Below, piece by piece: positions 37,180 through 45,937 of a stretch of DNA of 64,000 bases (position 1 is its first letter; each line of letters starts with the position of its first letter). The position numbers and the translations under genes are program-made. Source of the stretch: DATJPR01 sp963752915. GTDB taxonomy: Bacteria; Bacteroidota; Ignavibacteria; UBA10030; UBA6906. Under the pieces are notes generated by a model. It saw only the letters and a program-made list of their open reading frames with translations. It was not told the DNA's origin and did not search any database. The DNA lies in the NCBI GenBank assembly GCA_963752915.1, contig CAVVZZ010000003.1, positions 108,930 through 172,929 on the forward strand, written 5' to 3'.

Positions 37180-38691
37180 TTACGCGGTCTTTCTCGCCTC
37201 TTCAGCCCGCAGCTTGGCCATCACGCTGTGGCGGCGGCCGTAGCCGAAATAGATGCCGAACCCGACGAGCAACCAAACGATCAATCTCCACCAGTTCTCG
37301 ACCGGCAGCGAGAACATCAGGAGGAGACAGGAGAGGATTCCCATGATGGGAATGAACGGCACAAGCGGCGCACGGAACGGACGCTCGGCATTCGGATGCG
37401 TTCGCCGCATGATCAGCACTGCCGAACAGACGATGACGAAGGCGAGGAGCGTTCCGATGTTGGTGAGCTCCGCCAGGAACCGCAGCGGAAGGAGGGCGGA
37501 CATCAATGCAACGAAGACTCCGGTGAGGATCGTGGACTTGTACGGAGTGCGGAATTTCGAGTGGACGGCTCCAAAGAACGACTTCGGGACCAGGCCATCG
37601 CGCGCCATCGCCAGGAGCACCCGCGGCTGGCTGAGCATCATGACGAGGAGGACCGAAGTGATGCCCGTGATCGCCCCGACGTCGATGATCCGCTGCGCCC
37701 AGGGCAGTCCGACCTGAGCGAATGCATCGGAGACGGGGGCGTTAATATTGATCTTGTAGTACGGGATCATGCCTGTGAGGACCGCGGACACCGCAACGTA
37801 GAGCACCGTGCAGATGATCAGGGACGCGATGATGCCGATCGGGACATCACGCTGAGGTTGCTTCGCCTCCTCTGCGTGCGTTGAGACCGAATCGAAGCCG
37901 ATATACGCAAAGAAAATGATGGCGGCCCCCGCAAGGATGCCGAGGGGGGCTCCCGCGGATCCCGTTTGGCCGAGGAGCGTGTGGCCGAAGAAACTGACGC
38001 CGGTGTACCCGTACGGCGCAAAGGGCGTCCAGTTTGCCGGGTTGATGTAGAAGCAGCCTGCGACGATGACGAAGAGAACAATGACGATTTTTACCGCGAC
38101 CATCCCTGCGTTGAACCGGGCGCTTTCTTTGATCCCCTTGACCAGCACGGCCGTGATAATGAACGTAATGACGATCGCGGCGACGTCGAAATACGCCCCC
38201 GTGGTAAAGAACCTCTGCGTCCCCGTATCGAAATCAAATGGCGCGCCTGCGAACGCGGAAGGAACCAGAATCCCGAAACTCTTGAGAAGGTCCTGGAAAT
38301 GCGCCGACCATCCGTGCGCGACGGTTGAAGAACCAACGGCATACTCCAGCACGAGATCCCATCCGATGATCCAGGCGAACAGCTCGCCGAGCGTCGCATA
38401 GGCGTACGTGTATGCGGACCCTGCGACCGGCGCCATCGAGGCGAATTCCGCGTAGCAGAGCGCGGCGAAGATGCACGCAATGCCGGAGATGACAAAGGAG
38501 AGGATGACACCCGGTCCTGCTTTATCGACTGCAGCCACACCGGTGAGGACGAAGATGCCGGTGCCGATGACCGCGCCGACGCCAAGGCTGGTCAGCGTCA
38601 CAGGTCCCAGCACGCGTCTCAGCCTGTTCTCGCCCTTCATTTCTTCCAGCAAAAGCTCAAGGGGCTTTCTCGCAAAGAGCGGATTTCCCAT
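37180..38691 (-). CDS. APC-family amino acid permease, cationic amino acid transporter type
   Basis: 503 residues and about 12 to 14 helices. The N-terminus (LFARKPLELLLEEMKGENRLRRVLGPVTL) and VGAVIGTGIFVLTGVAA are typical of the bacterial CAT/YfnA branch. FAYIGFDSVSTHAEEAKQPQRDVPIGI is the conserved TM6-TM7 region, and a CAT-like C-terminal segment (MRRTHPNAERPFRAP) is present. A role in import of arginine, lysine or branched amino acids is plausible but not shown. Confidence 0.88.
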   Translation of the reverse strand: MGNPLFARKPLELLLEEMKGENRLRRVLGPVTLTSLGVGAVIGTGIFVLTGVAAVDKAGPGVILSFVISGIACIFAALCYAEFASMAPVAGSAYTYAYATLGELFAWIIGWDLVLEYAVGSSTVAHGWSAHFQDLLKSFGILVPSAFAGAPFDFDTGTQRFFTTGAYFDVAAIVITFIITAVLVKGIKESARFNAGMVAVKIVIVLFVIVAGCFYINPANWTPFAPYGYTGVSFFGHTLLGQTGSAGAPLGILAGAAIIFFAYIGFDSVSTHAEEAKQPQRDVPIGIIASLIICTVLYVAVSAVLTGMIPYYKININAPVSDAFAQVGLPWAQRIIDVGAITGITSVLLVMMLSQPRVLLAMARDGLVPKSFFGAVHSKFRTPYKSTILTGVFVALMSALLPLRFLAELTNIGTLLAFVIVCSAVLIMRRTHPNAERPFRAPLVPFIPIMGILSCLLLMFSLPVENWWRLIVWLLVGFGIYFGYGRRHSVMAKLRAEEARKTA

Positions 38692-38733
38692 AGACTTCTC
38701 CTTGTTGAATTCGGCAGCAGCGTGATTCCGAAG

Positions 38734-39375
38734 CTACGCCCCGGCTTCTTTGCGCATCCGGTGTTGTACATACTTGATGATCATCGGGAGGAGGGAAAGC
38801 AGGATGACGCCGGCGATAATATACTCGACATTGTGCTCGATGCCCGGGACCAGTCGGCCGAGGTAATAGCCGATCAGGGTCATGCTGATCACCCAGCCGA
38901 CTCCTCCGACAATATTAAAGAGCGCGAAACGCCTGTACCGCATTTCCCCGACACCCGCAACAACGGGGGCAAACGTTCGGGCGAAGGGCATGAATCGTGC
39001 GAGAATGATCGTGATCCCGCCGTACTTTTCGTAGAACTCCTTCGTCTTCAGAAGATGGTCGCGGCGAAACAGTCTGCTATCGGGGCGGTTGTAAAGGGCA
39101 TGGCCTGTCTTGAGACCGATCCAGTATCCCGTGGCATCGCCAGTGACCGCGGCAACGCAGAGAAGAGCAATGAGGAGGGTAATGTCCATGGGGACGCGGC
39201 CGCTGGCGATGAGGAGACCGGCGGTGACCAGCATGGAGTCGCCCGGGAGGAAGAACCCAATGAGAAGGCCGGTCTCCGAGAAGACGATGAGGAACATCCC
39301 GGCGTATCCCCCCCACAGGACGACTTCTTCAATGCTTGGGATCTGCGGTAGAAAGGCGAACAGCGATAGGTCCAA
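38734..39375 (-). CDS. DedA family membrane protein
   Basis: 213-residue integral membrane protein of the DedA/VTT (SNARE-associated) family. FLPGDSMLVTAGLLIASG, GDATGYWIGLKTGHALYNR and ARFMPFARTFAPVVAGVGEMRYRRF are the family landmarks. DedA proteins support membrane homeostasis, and several are lipid (undecaprenyl-phosphate or phosphatidylethanolamine) flippases; the substrate here is unknown. It is divergent from recG, with 192 bp of promoter space between. Confidence 0.92.
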   Translation of the reverse strand: MDLSLFAFLPQIPSIEEVVLWGGYAGMFLIVFSETGLLIGFFLPGDSMLVTAGLLIASGRVPMDITLLIALLCVAAVTGDATGYWIGLKTGHALYNRPDSRLFRRDHLLKTKEFYEKYGGITIILARFMPFARTFAPVVAGVGEMRYRRFALFNIVGGVGWVISMTLIGYYLGRLVPGIEHNVEYIIAGVILLSLLPMIIKYVQHRMRKEAGA

Positions 39376-39474
39376 GACAGATCCTCAATCGTTACACACT
39401 CAATCGTCCATGATCACGGAAACCCGGCGGGGCGGGCAGAGAGACCGTTACAGATAAAACCATCCCGCCAAGAT

Positions 39475-39535
39475 AAGACCTTTGAGGGAAAGAGACAATA
39501 TTTGGTCGAGCGGTTTGGGGCGGCATAAAGGTCTT
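39475..39535. repeat. Spaced inverted repeat in the dedA-recG intergenic region
   Basis: AAGACCTTT (39475-39483) and AAAGGTCTT (39527-39535) are perfect 9-bp complements 43 nt apart in the divergent promoter region. It could be a two-site operator or a chance occurrence. Confidence 0.35.
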
Positions 39536-39567
39536 GAAACTCCCTGTGTTGTGCGGTATCTTCCACC

Positions 39568-41835
39568 ATGCCATCCAATCTACGGCCAACCTCCGATACG
39601 CTCGCACAGCCGATCCAGTATTTGAAAGGGATCGGTCCGAAGCGTGCGGCGGCACTTCAGGAATTCGGCATTCGGACGCTTGGAGATCTCCTGTTTCATG
39701 TCCCGCGCCGCTACCTCGATCGCACGGAGGTCGTCAAGATCGGAGAATTGCGGAAGATGGCGACGGCGATCAGGATGCCGCCGGCGACTGCGGAAACCGC
39801 CGCAGAGACGCGCAAGGACGTCACCGTTGTCGGCGACGTCCGTTCGTTCCGCGTGATCGGCGTGGGAGGGAAGGCCCGCCTCATTCTGGTTCTCGGAGAT
39901 CAAACCGGCACCGTGCAGTGTGTATGGTTCGGCGGCGTTCAGTACTGGCGGTCAGCGTTCCGCATCGGAGAATTGCTTGCGGTGTCGGGTCAGCCCACGT
40001 TCTACGGCGGGATCCTGCAGTTTGTCCATCCGGACATCGACAAGATCAGGGAATCGGAAACCGCCGGGGAGAAGAACGACGGCGAGAAATATGACGACGT
40101 GGACTGGAGCAAAACGTTCAACACCGGCGGCCTCGTTCCGCTCTATCCCTCCAGCCAGGACCTGGCGCGGGTCGGGCTCGACAGCGCGGGATTTCGACGG
40201 GCGATTCATCGCGCCCTGGAAGATTACCGTGACCGGATCCAGGAGATTCTCCCTCCTGAAGTCATGAACACGAGGGCCCTGTGTCCCCTGGCCGAAGCGC
40301 TCCAGGGCGTGCACACGCCGAAGACAACGGCCGAACTCGCGCCGTCCCTTCGCCGTCTGAAATACCAGGAGTTCTTTGTGTTTCAACTGAAGCTTGCGCT
40401 GAAACGTCGTGAGCGCAAGGAAGACCACAGCGGGATCGTGTTTGCGACGCGCAGCACGAAGGCGCGGCAGCTTGTCGATTCGCTGCCGTTCGAACTCACG
40501 CGTGCGCAGGTGCGCGTGATCCGGGAGATCTCCGCCGACATGGCAACCGACCATCCGATGAATCGTCTTCTCCAGGGTGACGTCGGCAGCGGGAAGACGG
40601 TGGTCGCGTTGATCGCCATGCTCATCGCTGCCGACAACGGATACCAGTCCGCGTTTCTCGCGCCGACGGAAGTGCTTGCGGAACAGCATTGTTCCACGCT
40701 CACCACACTGCTCGGAACGATGCCGGTGTCCGTTCGTCTCCTTATCGGTGCGCAGCGCACGGCGTTGCGCAGGGAGGTCCTGGAGGATGTCCGCGCGGGG
40801 CGGGCGAACATCGTCGTGGGGACGCATGCCCTTCTCGAGAAGGACGTCGCGTTCGCACGACTCGGTTTCATCATCATCGATGAACAACACCGGTTCGGCG
40901 TTCTTCAGCGTGCGGCGCTGCGCGAGAAGGGGACAAACCCGGACGTTCTGGTCATGACCGCCACACCGATTCCTCGCACGCTCTCCCTGACGCTCTACGG
41001 GGACCTTGATGTCTCAATCATCGACGAACTGCCGAAAGACCGGCAACGGATCCAGACCATGGTGCGTGATGACGATGCGCGGAGCGAGGTGTATGAGTTT
41101 GTCCGGGCGCAGATCGCGAAGGGCCGCCAGGCGTATTTTGTGTATCCGCTGATCGAGGATTCGGAGGCGGTGGAGCTGAAGGCGGCCACGACGTTTCTTC
41201 GTCACCTGCAAAAAGACATCTTCCCGGAATTCCGTCTCGGGCTGTTGCACGGCAGAATGCCCTCGGCGGAAAAAGACGGCGTGATGGCGCTGTTCAAGAA
41301 CAGGGAATACGACATCCTCGTCGCGACCACCGTGATCGAAGTTGGCATCGACGTCGCGAACGCGACGGTGATGGTCGTAGAGGACGCCGAACGCTTCGGG
41401 CTGTCGCAGCTCCACCAGCTGCGCGGGAGAGTGGGGCGGGGCGCAGAGCAGTCGTACTGCATACTCCTGACGAAGCGCTGGATTGCGCAGCGCAGCCGCC
41501 GCACGCATCGCGACGTCCCATCGATGGCGGAGGAACGGCGGCTGGCGGAGCGCCGGCTCGCATCGATGGTCGCGACGACCGACGGCTTCGCGATCGCGGA
41601 AATGGACCTGCAACTCCGCGGTCCCGGCGACTATTTCGGAACACGGCAGAGCGGCATACCAGAATTCAAAGTCGCCAACATTCTCACCGACACCGAGATC
41701 CTCGACGTCGCGCGCAACGATGCCTTCGCAGTGATCGATCGCGATCCGCTCCTCGAGGATTCCCGTCACGCTTCCCTCCGAAAAATCATCCGCGAGAGTT
41801 TTGCCGCGGAGTCGTCACGCGCGTCTGCGGGATAA
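39568..41835 (+). CDS. recG: ATP-dependent DNA helicase RecG
   Basis: Superfamily 2 helicase that remodels stalled forks and Holliday junctions. The 755 residues have the N-terminal OB-fold wedge domain (DVTVVGDVRSFRVIG; GDQTGTVQCVWFGG), Walker A GDVGSGKTVVALIAM, the DEXH box IIDEQHRFGVLQR, MTATPIPRTLSLTLYGD, motif VI QLHQLRGRVGRGAEQSYC and the C-terminal RGPGDYFGTRQSG. Length is slightly above the E. coli protein. Confidence 0.97.
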   Translation: MPSNLRPTSDTLAQPIQYLKGIGPKRAAALQEFGIRTLGDLLFHVPRRYLDRTEVVKIGELRKMATAIRMPPATAETAAETRKDVTVVGDVRSFRVIGVGGKARLILVLGDQTGTVQCVWFGGVQYWRSAFRIGELLAVSGQPTFYGGILQFVHPDIDKIRESETAGEKNDGEKYDDVDWSKTFNTGGLVPLYPSSQDLARVGLDSAGFRRAIHRALEDYRDRIQEILPPEVMNTRALCPLAEALQGVHTPKTTAELAPSLRRLKYQEFFVFQLKLALKRRERKEDHSGIVFATRSTKARQLVDSLPFELTRAQVRVIREISADMATDHPMNRLLQGDVGSGKTVVALIAMLIAADNGYQSAFLAPTEVLAEQHCSTLTTLLGTMPVSVRLLIGAQRTALRREVLEDVRAGRANIVVGTHALLEKDVAFARLGFIIIDEQHRFGVLQRAALREKGTNPDVLVMTATPIPRTLSLTLYGDLDVSIIDELPKDRQRIQTMVRDDDARSEVYEFVRAQIAKGRQAYFVYPLIEDSEAVELKAATTFLRHLQKDIFPEFRLGLLHGRMPSAEKDGVMALFKNREYDILVATTVIEVGIDVANATVMVVEDAERFGLSQLHQLRGRVGRGAEQSYCILLTKRWIAQRSRRTHRDVPSMAEERRLAERRLASMVATTDGFAIAEMDLQLRGPGDYFGTRQSGIPEFKVANILTDTEILDVARNDAFAVIDRDPLLEDSRHASLRKIIRESFAAESSRASAG

Positions 41836-41868
41836 CGGACACTCGCACGTCCATCGAATGACCGTTAT

Positions 41869-41894
41869 GGTCGTCGAGCGACTTCGCGACGACC
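41869..41894 (+). terminator. Probable terminator after recG
   Basis: GGTCGTCG (41869-41876) pairs with CGACGACC (41887-41894), 34 nt after the recG stop. T-rich GATTTTCTTT follows, and a second T-run occurs at about 41920. Confidence 0.5.
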
Positions 41895-41926
41895 GCGATT
41901 TTCTTTCGCGAAATCTCACTTTTTTC

Positions 41927-41954
41927 TTGACAGACAAATGAAAATGCTTATATT
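41927..41954 (+). promoter_or_regulatory. Strong sigma70-like promoter for the ATP-grasp/kamA operon
   Basis: Consensus TTGACA (41927-41932), a 16-bp spacer and TATATT (41949-41954), just downstream of the recG terminator. Predicted transcription start is near 41961, only a few bases before the first possible GTG start at 41969. Confidence 0.6.
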
Positions 41955-41968
41955 TCCCTACAAGGAGT

Positions 41969-43153
41969 GTGCTTGTCCAACAGCTTGGAGAGTTTCTGGA
42001 CTCATCTGTACCACATTCATCCCGGTCTTCCGCATCACTTGCTCTGGTGTACAACGAGAAAGTCGATCCGGAGAGCACATCCGATCATCTCACACCTTCC
42101 TCGATTGCTCCCGCAGGTCAGGCTCACCCAACTGACGTCAGCAACCCCGACGGGTCCGGTCGCATCAACGATCTCTTCGCGGAGTGGGACACGCATGAGA
42201 CGATTCATGCCGTGCGCGTCGCGCTCGAGGAACGATTCCTTGTGGAGATGATCGAAGCGGATGAGTTTGCGTTCGAAAAACTCCGGAAGCTCCGACCGAT
42301 GTTCGTGTTCAACATCGCGGAAGGACTGCACGGCGTTTCGCGCGAGGCGCAGATCCCGGCAATGCTCGAGTTCCTCCGCATCCCGTATTTGGGATCCGAT
42401 CCTCTCACCCTCGCACTCTGCCTCGACAAGGCGCGGACGAAAGAGATCCTCGCGTACCACGGGATCCCGACAGCGCCGTTCACCCTGGTGACGACAAAGG
42501 AGGACCTCCGGCGGTTGCACCCGAACTTCCCGGCCATCGTCAAGCCCCTCCACGAGGGATCGAGCAAAGGGATCTATGATTCGTGCGTTGTCCGCTCATC
42601 GGAGGCGCTGGAGCGCGAAGTCCGCACCGTCCTCGATGTGTACGCGCAGCCAGCACTCGTTGAGGAGTTCCTGCCCGGCAGAGAGTTCACGGTCGCCGTC
42701 CTCGGAAACGGCGCCGACGCAAAGGCGCTCCCGATCGTCGAGATCTCGTTCGACGCGCTGCCGGCAGGGGTCAATCCGATCTATTCGTACGAGGCCAAGT
42801 GGATCTGGGACCAGGCCGAGAATCCGCTCGAGATCTTCGAATGCCCGGCGCGCATCGACGATGGACTGCGGACCCAGATCGAACACGCCTGCCTGGGCGC
42901 TTACCGTCACCTCGGTTGCCGCGACTGGTCCCGGATCGATGTCCGGCTCGACGCGGAGGGACAGCCGCACATTCTCGAGATCAATCCGTTGCCGGGAATT
43001 CTCCCCCGGCCCGAAGACAATTCCTGTTTCCCCAAAGCGGCCCGTGCCGCGGGGATGTCGTACAGTCAACTCATCAATGCCGTTCTTGACGTGGCGCTGC
43101 AACGTTGCCGGCTGCTCACACCCGAGCCGGGTCGCGAAAGAATCGCGAGCTGA
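41969..43153 (+). CDS. ATP-grasp ligase, D-Ala-D-Ala-ligase-like (first of a pair)
   Basis: ATP-grasp carboxylate-amine ligase of up to 394 residues. The conserved fold begins at SLALVYNEKV (about residue 22). IPYLGSDPLTLALCLDKARTKEIL and FPAIVKPLHEGSSKGI (glycine-rich ATP loop) resemble D-alanine-D-alanine ligase, and DVRLDAEGQPHILEINPLPG holds the metal-binding acids. The partner next door is related but distinct, which argues against a plain cell-wall Ddl. The start is uncertain: the AAGGAG at 41962-41967 is only 1 nt from GTG 41969, and the first 21 residues look unconserved. First gene of a four-gene unit with a GNAT gene and kamA. Confidence 0.8.
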   Translation: MLVQQLGEFLDSSVPHSSRSSASLALVYNEKVDPESTSDHLTPSSIAPAGQAHPTDVSNPDGSGRINDLFAEWDTHETIHAVRVALEERFLVEMIEADEFAFEKLRKLRPMFVFNIAEGLHGVSREAQIPAMLEFLRIPYLGSDPLTLALCLDKARTKEILAYHGIPTAPFTLVTTKEDLRRLHPNFPAIVKPLHEGSSKGIYDSCVVRSSEALEREVRTVLDVYAQPALVEEFLPGREFTVAVLGNGADAKALPIVEISFDALPAGVNPIYSYEAKWIWDQAENPLEIFECPARIDDGLRTQIEHACLGAYRHLGCRDWSRIDVRLDAEGQPHILEINPLPGILPRPEDNSCFPKAARAAGMSYSQLINAVLDVALQRCRLLTPEPGRERIAS

Positions 43154-43186
43154 TTTATTTCTACGAATTATAGTGGAAAGTAGCGT

Positions 43187-44281
43187 ATGCCAAGAAAGAC
43201 CAGAGTTTCGATCCTCTACAACCAGCCTGTGACTGGTGATGAGCAGCGCGAGCGCCTCGCGATCACCGAGAGCGGGACGTTGGCGAACCGCGCGGCGACG
43301 CAACGCAGGGACAAGATGTCCATGCAGGAAATGATTGACCTCTCCGAGGTCGGCGTCGTGGAGGAGATGGACGACATCAAGGATGCTCTCAACTCCATCG
43401 GCTACAAGACGACCACATTCAACGTTGACGGCGACGTCTATCGCTTGTTCGACTATCTGAAGACCGAACCGCCGGATATCATCTTCAACCTCGTGGAGTG
43501 CGTTGAGAATCAGGCGATCCAGGAGATGCATGTCGCCGGCCTCTATGAGTTGATGAAGATTCCGTACACCGGAGCCGGACCGCTTGCGCTCGGACTCGCG
43601 TTGCACAAGCCCCGTGTCAAAGAGCTCCTCGGCTATCACGGGATTCGAACCCCGGGCTTCCGGGTGTACCGGGCCGGGGACAAAATCGCCGCCCCCGATA
43701 TTCCATTCCCGCTGATCGTGAAACCCTCTTCCGAAGATGCAAGCGTCGGGATCGAGGACGGCTCGGTCGTCGAGACGGTCGCCGAGCTCCGGCGCCGGGT
43801 GCAGTACATTATCGAAGAGTATGAACAGCCCGCGCTCGTGGAAGAGTTCATCGACGGACGGGAGCTGAATGTCGCCATCCTGGGCTCGCGCCGGCCGACC
43901 ACGCTTCCCATCAGCGAAATTGATTTCTCCGGTCTGAAAGAGACCATGCGGAAGATCGTCACGTACGAGGCGAAATGGATGCACGGGACGATCGCCTTCG
44001 ACGGAACCAAGGGCGTGTGTCCTGCCCAGCTCCCCGCGAAGGTGGAAGCAGAGATCAAAGCCACGGCGCTCCGGTGCTTCAACATCATCGGGTGCAGGGA
44101 CTATGCCCGGGTCGACTTCCGGCTCTCGAAGAGCGGCCTGCCGTACGTCCTTGAAGTGAATCCGAACCCGGACATCTCCGACGACGCAGGATTCGCCCGC
44201 TCGGCGCGGGCGCAGGGATATACGTATCCCGAGGCGATCGGGAAAATTGTCGAAAGCACCTTTGAACGCATCCGCGCCTGA
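43187..44281 (+). CDS. ATP-grasp ligase, D-Ala-D-Ala-ligase-like (second of a pair)
   Basis: 364 residues. After an N-terminal strand (RVSILYNQPVTGDEQ), an extra 45-residue segment (about 20-65, ending VEEMDDIKDALNSIG) precedes PPDIIFNLVECVENQ. The ligase core has IPYTGAGPLALGLALHKPRVKELL, FPLIVKPSSEDASVGI (ATP loop) and the C-terminal DFRLSKSGLPYVLEVNPNPD. It acts on a carboxylate and an amine via an acyl phosphate; substrates are unknown. It sits 33 nt after the first ligase, and the damaged GNAT gene overlaps or directly follows its 3' end. Confidence 0.83.
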   Translation: MPRKTRVSILYNQPVTGDEQRERLAITESGTLANRAATQRRDKMSMQEMIDLSEVGVVEEMDDIKDALNSIGYKTTTFNVDGDVYRLFDYLKTEPPDIIFNLVECVENQAIQEMHVAGLYELMKIPYTGAGPLALGLALHKPRVKELLGYHGIRTPGFRVYRAGDKIAAPDIPFPLIVKPSSEDASVGIEDGSVVETVAELRRRVQYIIEEYEQPALVEEFIDGRELNVAILGSRRPTTLPISEIDFSGLKETMRKIVTYEAKWMHGTIAFDGTKGVCPAQLPAKVEAEIKATALRCFNIIGCRDYARVDFRLSKSGLPYVLEVNPNPDISDDAGFARSARAQGYTYPEAIGKIVESTFERIRA

Positions 44282-44775
44282 TACGGCGAAGGAGGTCGGC
44301 ATCCGTATCCGGCCCCTTGAGCCCTCCGACCGCGCACCGCTCCTTGCCATCCTCCGGGCGACCGGGGTGTTCAACGATGAGGAAGTTGCGATCGCTCTCG
44401 AACTGATCGACATCGTGGTCGGTCAGCCGTCGCAACGTGACTACGTCATCAACGTTTGTGAGGAAGGTGAACCGGGTGAGGGGATATTATTGTGCAGGGC
44501 CGACGCCGGCGACAATGGGAACGTTCGACCTGTACTGGATCGCAGTGGATCCCGCGCTCCATGGCCGGGGGTTCGGCTCACGGCTGATGCGCCACGCGGA
44601 AGAATATGTGAAGAGTGAACGCGGACGGTTGATGATCGTCGAAACCTCTTCGCGGCCGTCGTACGAACCGACACGCCGGTTCTATTCGTCGAGCGGGTAT
44701 AGCGAACTCGCGCACATCGCGGGCTACTACCGTCCTGACGACGATCTTGTTGTCTTCGGAAAATATGTCTCATAA
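44247..44775 (+). pseudogene. GNAT N-acetyltransferase, frameshifted and without a normal start codon
   Basis: Translating both frames gives one GNAT domain: IRIRPLEPSDRAPLLAIL up to about 44480, then GTFDLYWIAVDPALHGRGFG, whose HGRGFGSRL is the acetyl-CoA loop, then RRFYSSSGY near the end. Deleting one G from GGGG at 44480-44483 joins the frames. An ideal AAGGAGG (44289-44295) sits 5 nt before ATC (44301), exactly where the domain starts, instead of ATG; the nearest in-frame starts are TTG 44247 or 44262, inside the previous gene. AblB, the beta-lysine N6-acetyltransferase usually partnered with lysine 2,3-aminomutase, is also a GNAT protein; this is a shorter, generic-looking relative. Confidence 0.7.
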
Positions 44776-44797
44776 ACTCGGAGGATTAGAGGCCCGT

Positions 44798-45934
44798 ATG
44801 GAACTCTGGCAAGAAATGCTGCGCAAGAGTGTTGATAGCGGGAAGGATCTTGTGGAACGCTTTGGCTTTGACAAGGATCTCGCCGACCGCCTCAATAAGC
44901 TGTTCCATATCCGCATCAATCCATACTACCTCAGCCTGATCCGCACCCCCGGTGACCCGATCTGGCTTCAGTGCATTCCGGACGGAAAAGAACTGGAAGA
45001 GGACGGGCTTCCGGAAGATCCTCTTGCGGAAGACTCGCACAGCCCGGTGCCGAGCATCGTTCATCGCTATCCCGACCGTGTCCTGTTCCTCACGACGAGC
45101 CAGTGCTCGATGTACTGCCGCTTCTGCACCCGGAAGCGCAAAGTCGGCGATTCGTCCAAGATCAACATGAAGTACATCCAGGACGGCATCGACTATGTCG
45201 CCGCGCACCCCGAGGTCCGGGACATCATTCTCTCCGGCGGCGACCCCCTCATGCTGACGGACTTCATGCTGGAGAAGATCATCAGCGGACTCCGGGAGAT
45301 CCCGCACGTGGAGATCATCCGGCTCGGGACAAAAATGCCGTGCGTCCTGCCGCAGCGCATCACGCCCAAGCTGGTCAAGATGCTGCGGAAATACCACCCG
45401 ATCTATGTCAATACGCATTTCAACCACCCGTGGGAGTGCACGCCGGAGGCAAAACGCGCATGCGAGATGCTTGCGGACGGCGGCATTCCGGTGGGGAATC
45501 AGACGGTGCTCATGAAGGGCGTGAATGACGATGCCGATGTCATGCTCGAGCTCGTCAGAAAACTGCTTGCGATGCGCGTGCGGCCGTACTACCTGTACCA
45601 GGCCGACATCACGAAAGGCGCGAATCATTTCCGGACGCCCGTGAGCAAGGGGCTGGAGATCATGGACAAGCTGCGCGGGCACACCTCGGGTCTTGCGATT
45701 CCGTCGTTCGTGATCGATGCGCCGGGAGGGGGAGGCAAGATCCCGCTCCTTCCGCAATACGTCCTCGGCAGGAACGGGAACCAGATTATTCTCCGCAACT
45801 ACAAGTACGACATCTATACCTATCCTGACGTCGAGGAAACGCCGAAGACGGAAGTGCAGACCATCGAGAAGCGCTATACTCGGAAGAAGACCCGGCCGGC
45901 GAAGATCTACGAGCCGGACAAGGCCAAGGTGTGA
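44798..45934 (+). CDS. kamA: Lysine 2,3-aminomutase (KamA family radical SAM enzyme)
   Basis: 378-residue radical SAM, PLP-dependent enzyme converting L-alpha-lysine to L-beta-lysine. The cluster motif CSMYCRFC (Cys103, 107, 110) binds the 4Fe-4S/SAM. ILSGGDPLM, LGTKMPCVLPQRIT and the C-terminal DAPGGGGKIPLLPQY are family blocks. Asp270 (ADITKG) and Asp307 (IDAPGG) are 37 residues apart, matching Asp293 and Asp330 of the clostridial enzyme that hold the lysine side-chain amine, so lysine rather than glutamate is the likely substrate. ATG 44765 is an alternative start overlapping the GNAT gene. Its stop is 3 nt from that of a convergent response regulator. Confidence 0.88.
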   Translation: MELWQEMLRKSVDSGKDLVERFGFDKDLADRLNKLFHIRINPYYLSLIRTPGDPIWLQCIPDGKELEEDGLPEDPLAEDSHSPVPSIVHRYPDRVLFLTTSQCSMYCRFCTRKRKVGDSSKINMKYIQDGIDYVAAHPEVRDIILSGGDPLMLTDFMLEKIISGLREIPHVEIIRLGTKMPCVLPQRITPKLVKMLRKYHPIYVNTHFNHPWECTPEAKRACEMLADGGIPVGNQTVLMKGVNDDADVMLELVRKLLAMRVRPYYLYQADITKGANHFRTPVSKGLEIMDKLRGHTSGLAIPSFVIDAPGGGGKIPLLPQYVLGRNGNQIILRNYKYDIYTYPDVEETPKTEVQTIEKRYTRKKTRPAKIYEPDKAKV

Positions 45935-45937
45935 TCC

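Noticed and set aside
41967..42251. Alternative short gene overlapping the start of the first ATP-grasp gene (product beginning CLSNSLESFWTHLYHIHP)
   Set aside because: No motif is recognised, and it runs out of frame through the conserved ligase N-terminus; an unusual N-terminal extension or an error in the ligase gene is more likely.
43637..43660. A GGGATTCGAACCCCG string that looks like a tRNA T-arm on the minus strand
   Set aside because: It lies in the middle of the second ATP-grasp gene, encoding the conserved HGIRTPGF segment. No acceptor, D or anticodon arms fit around it.
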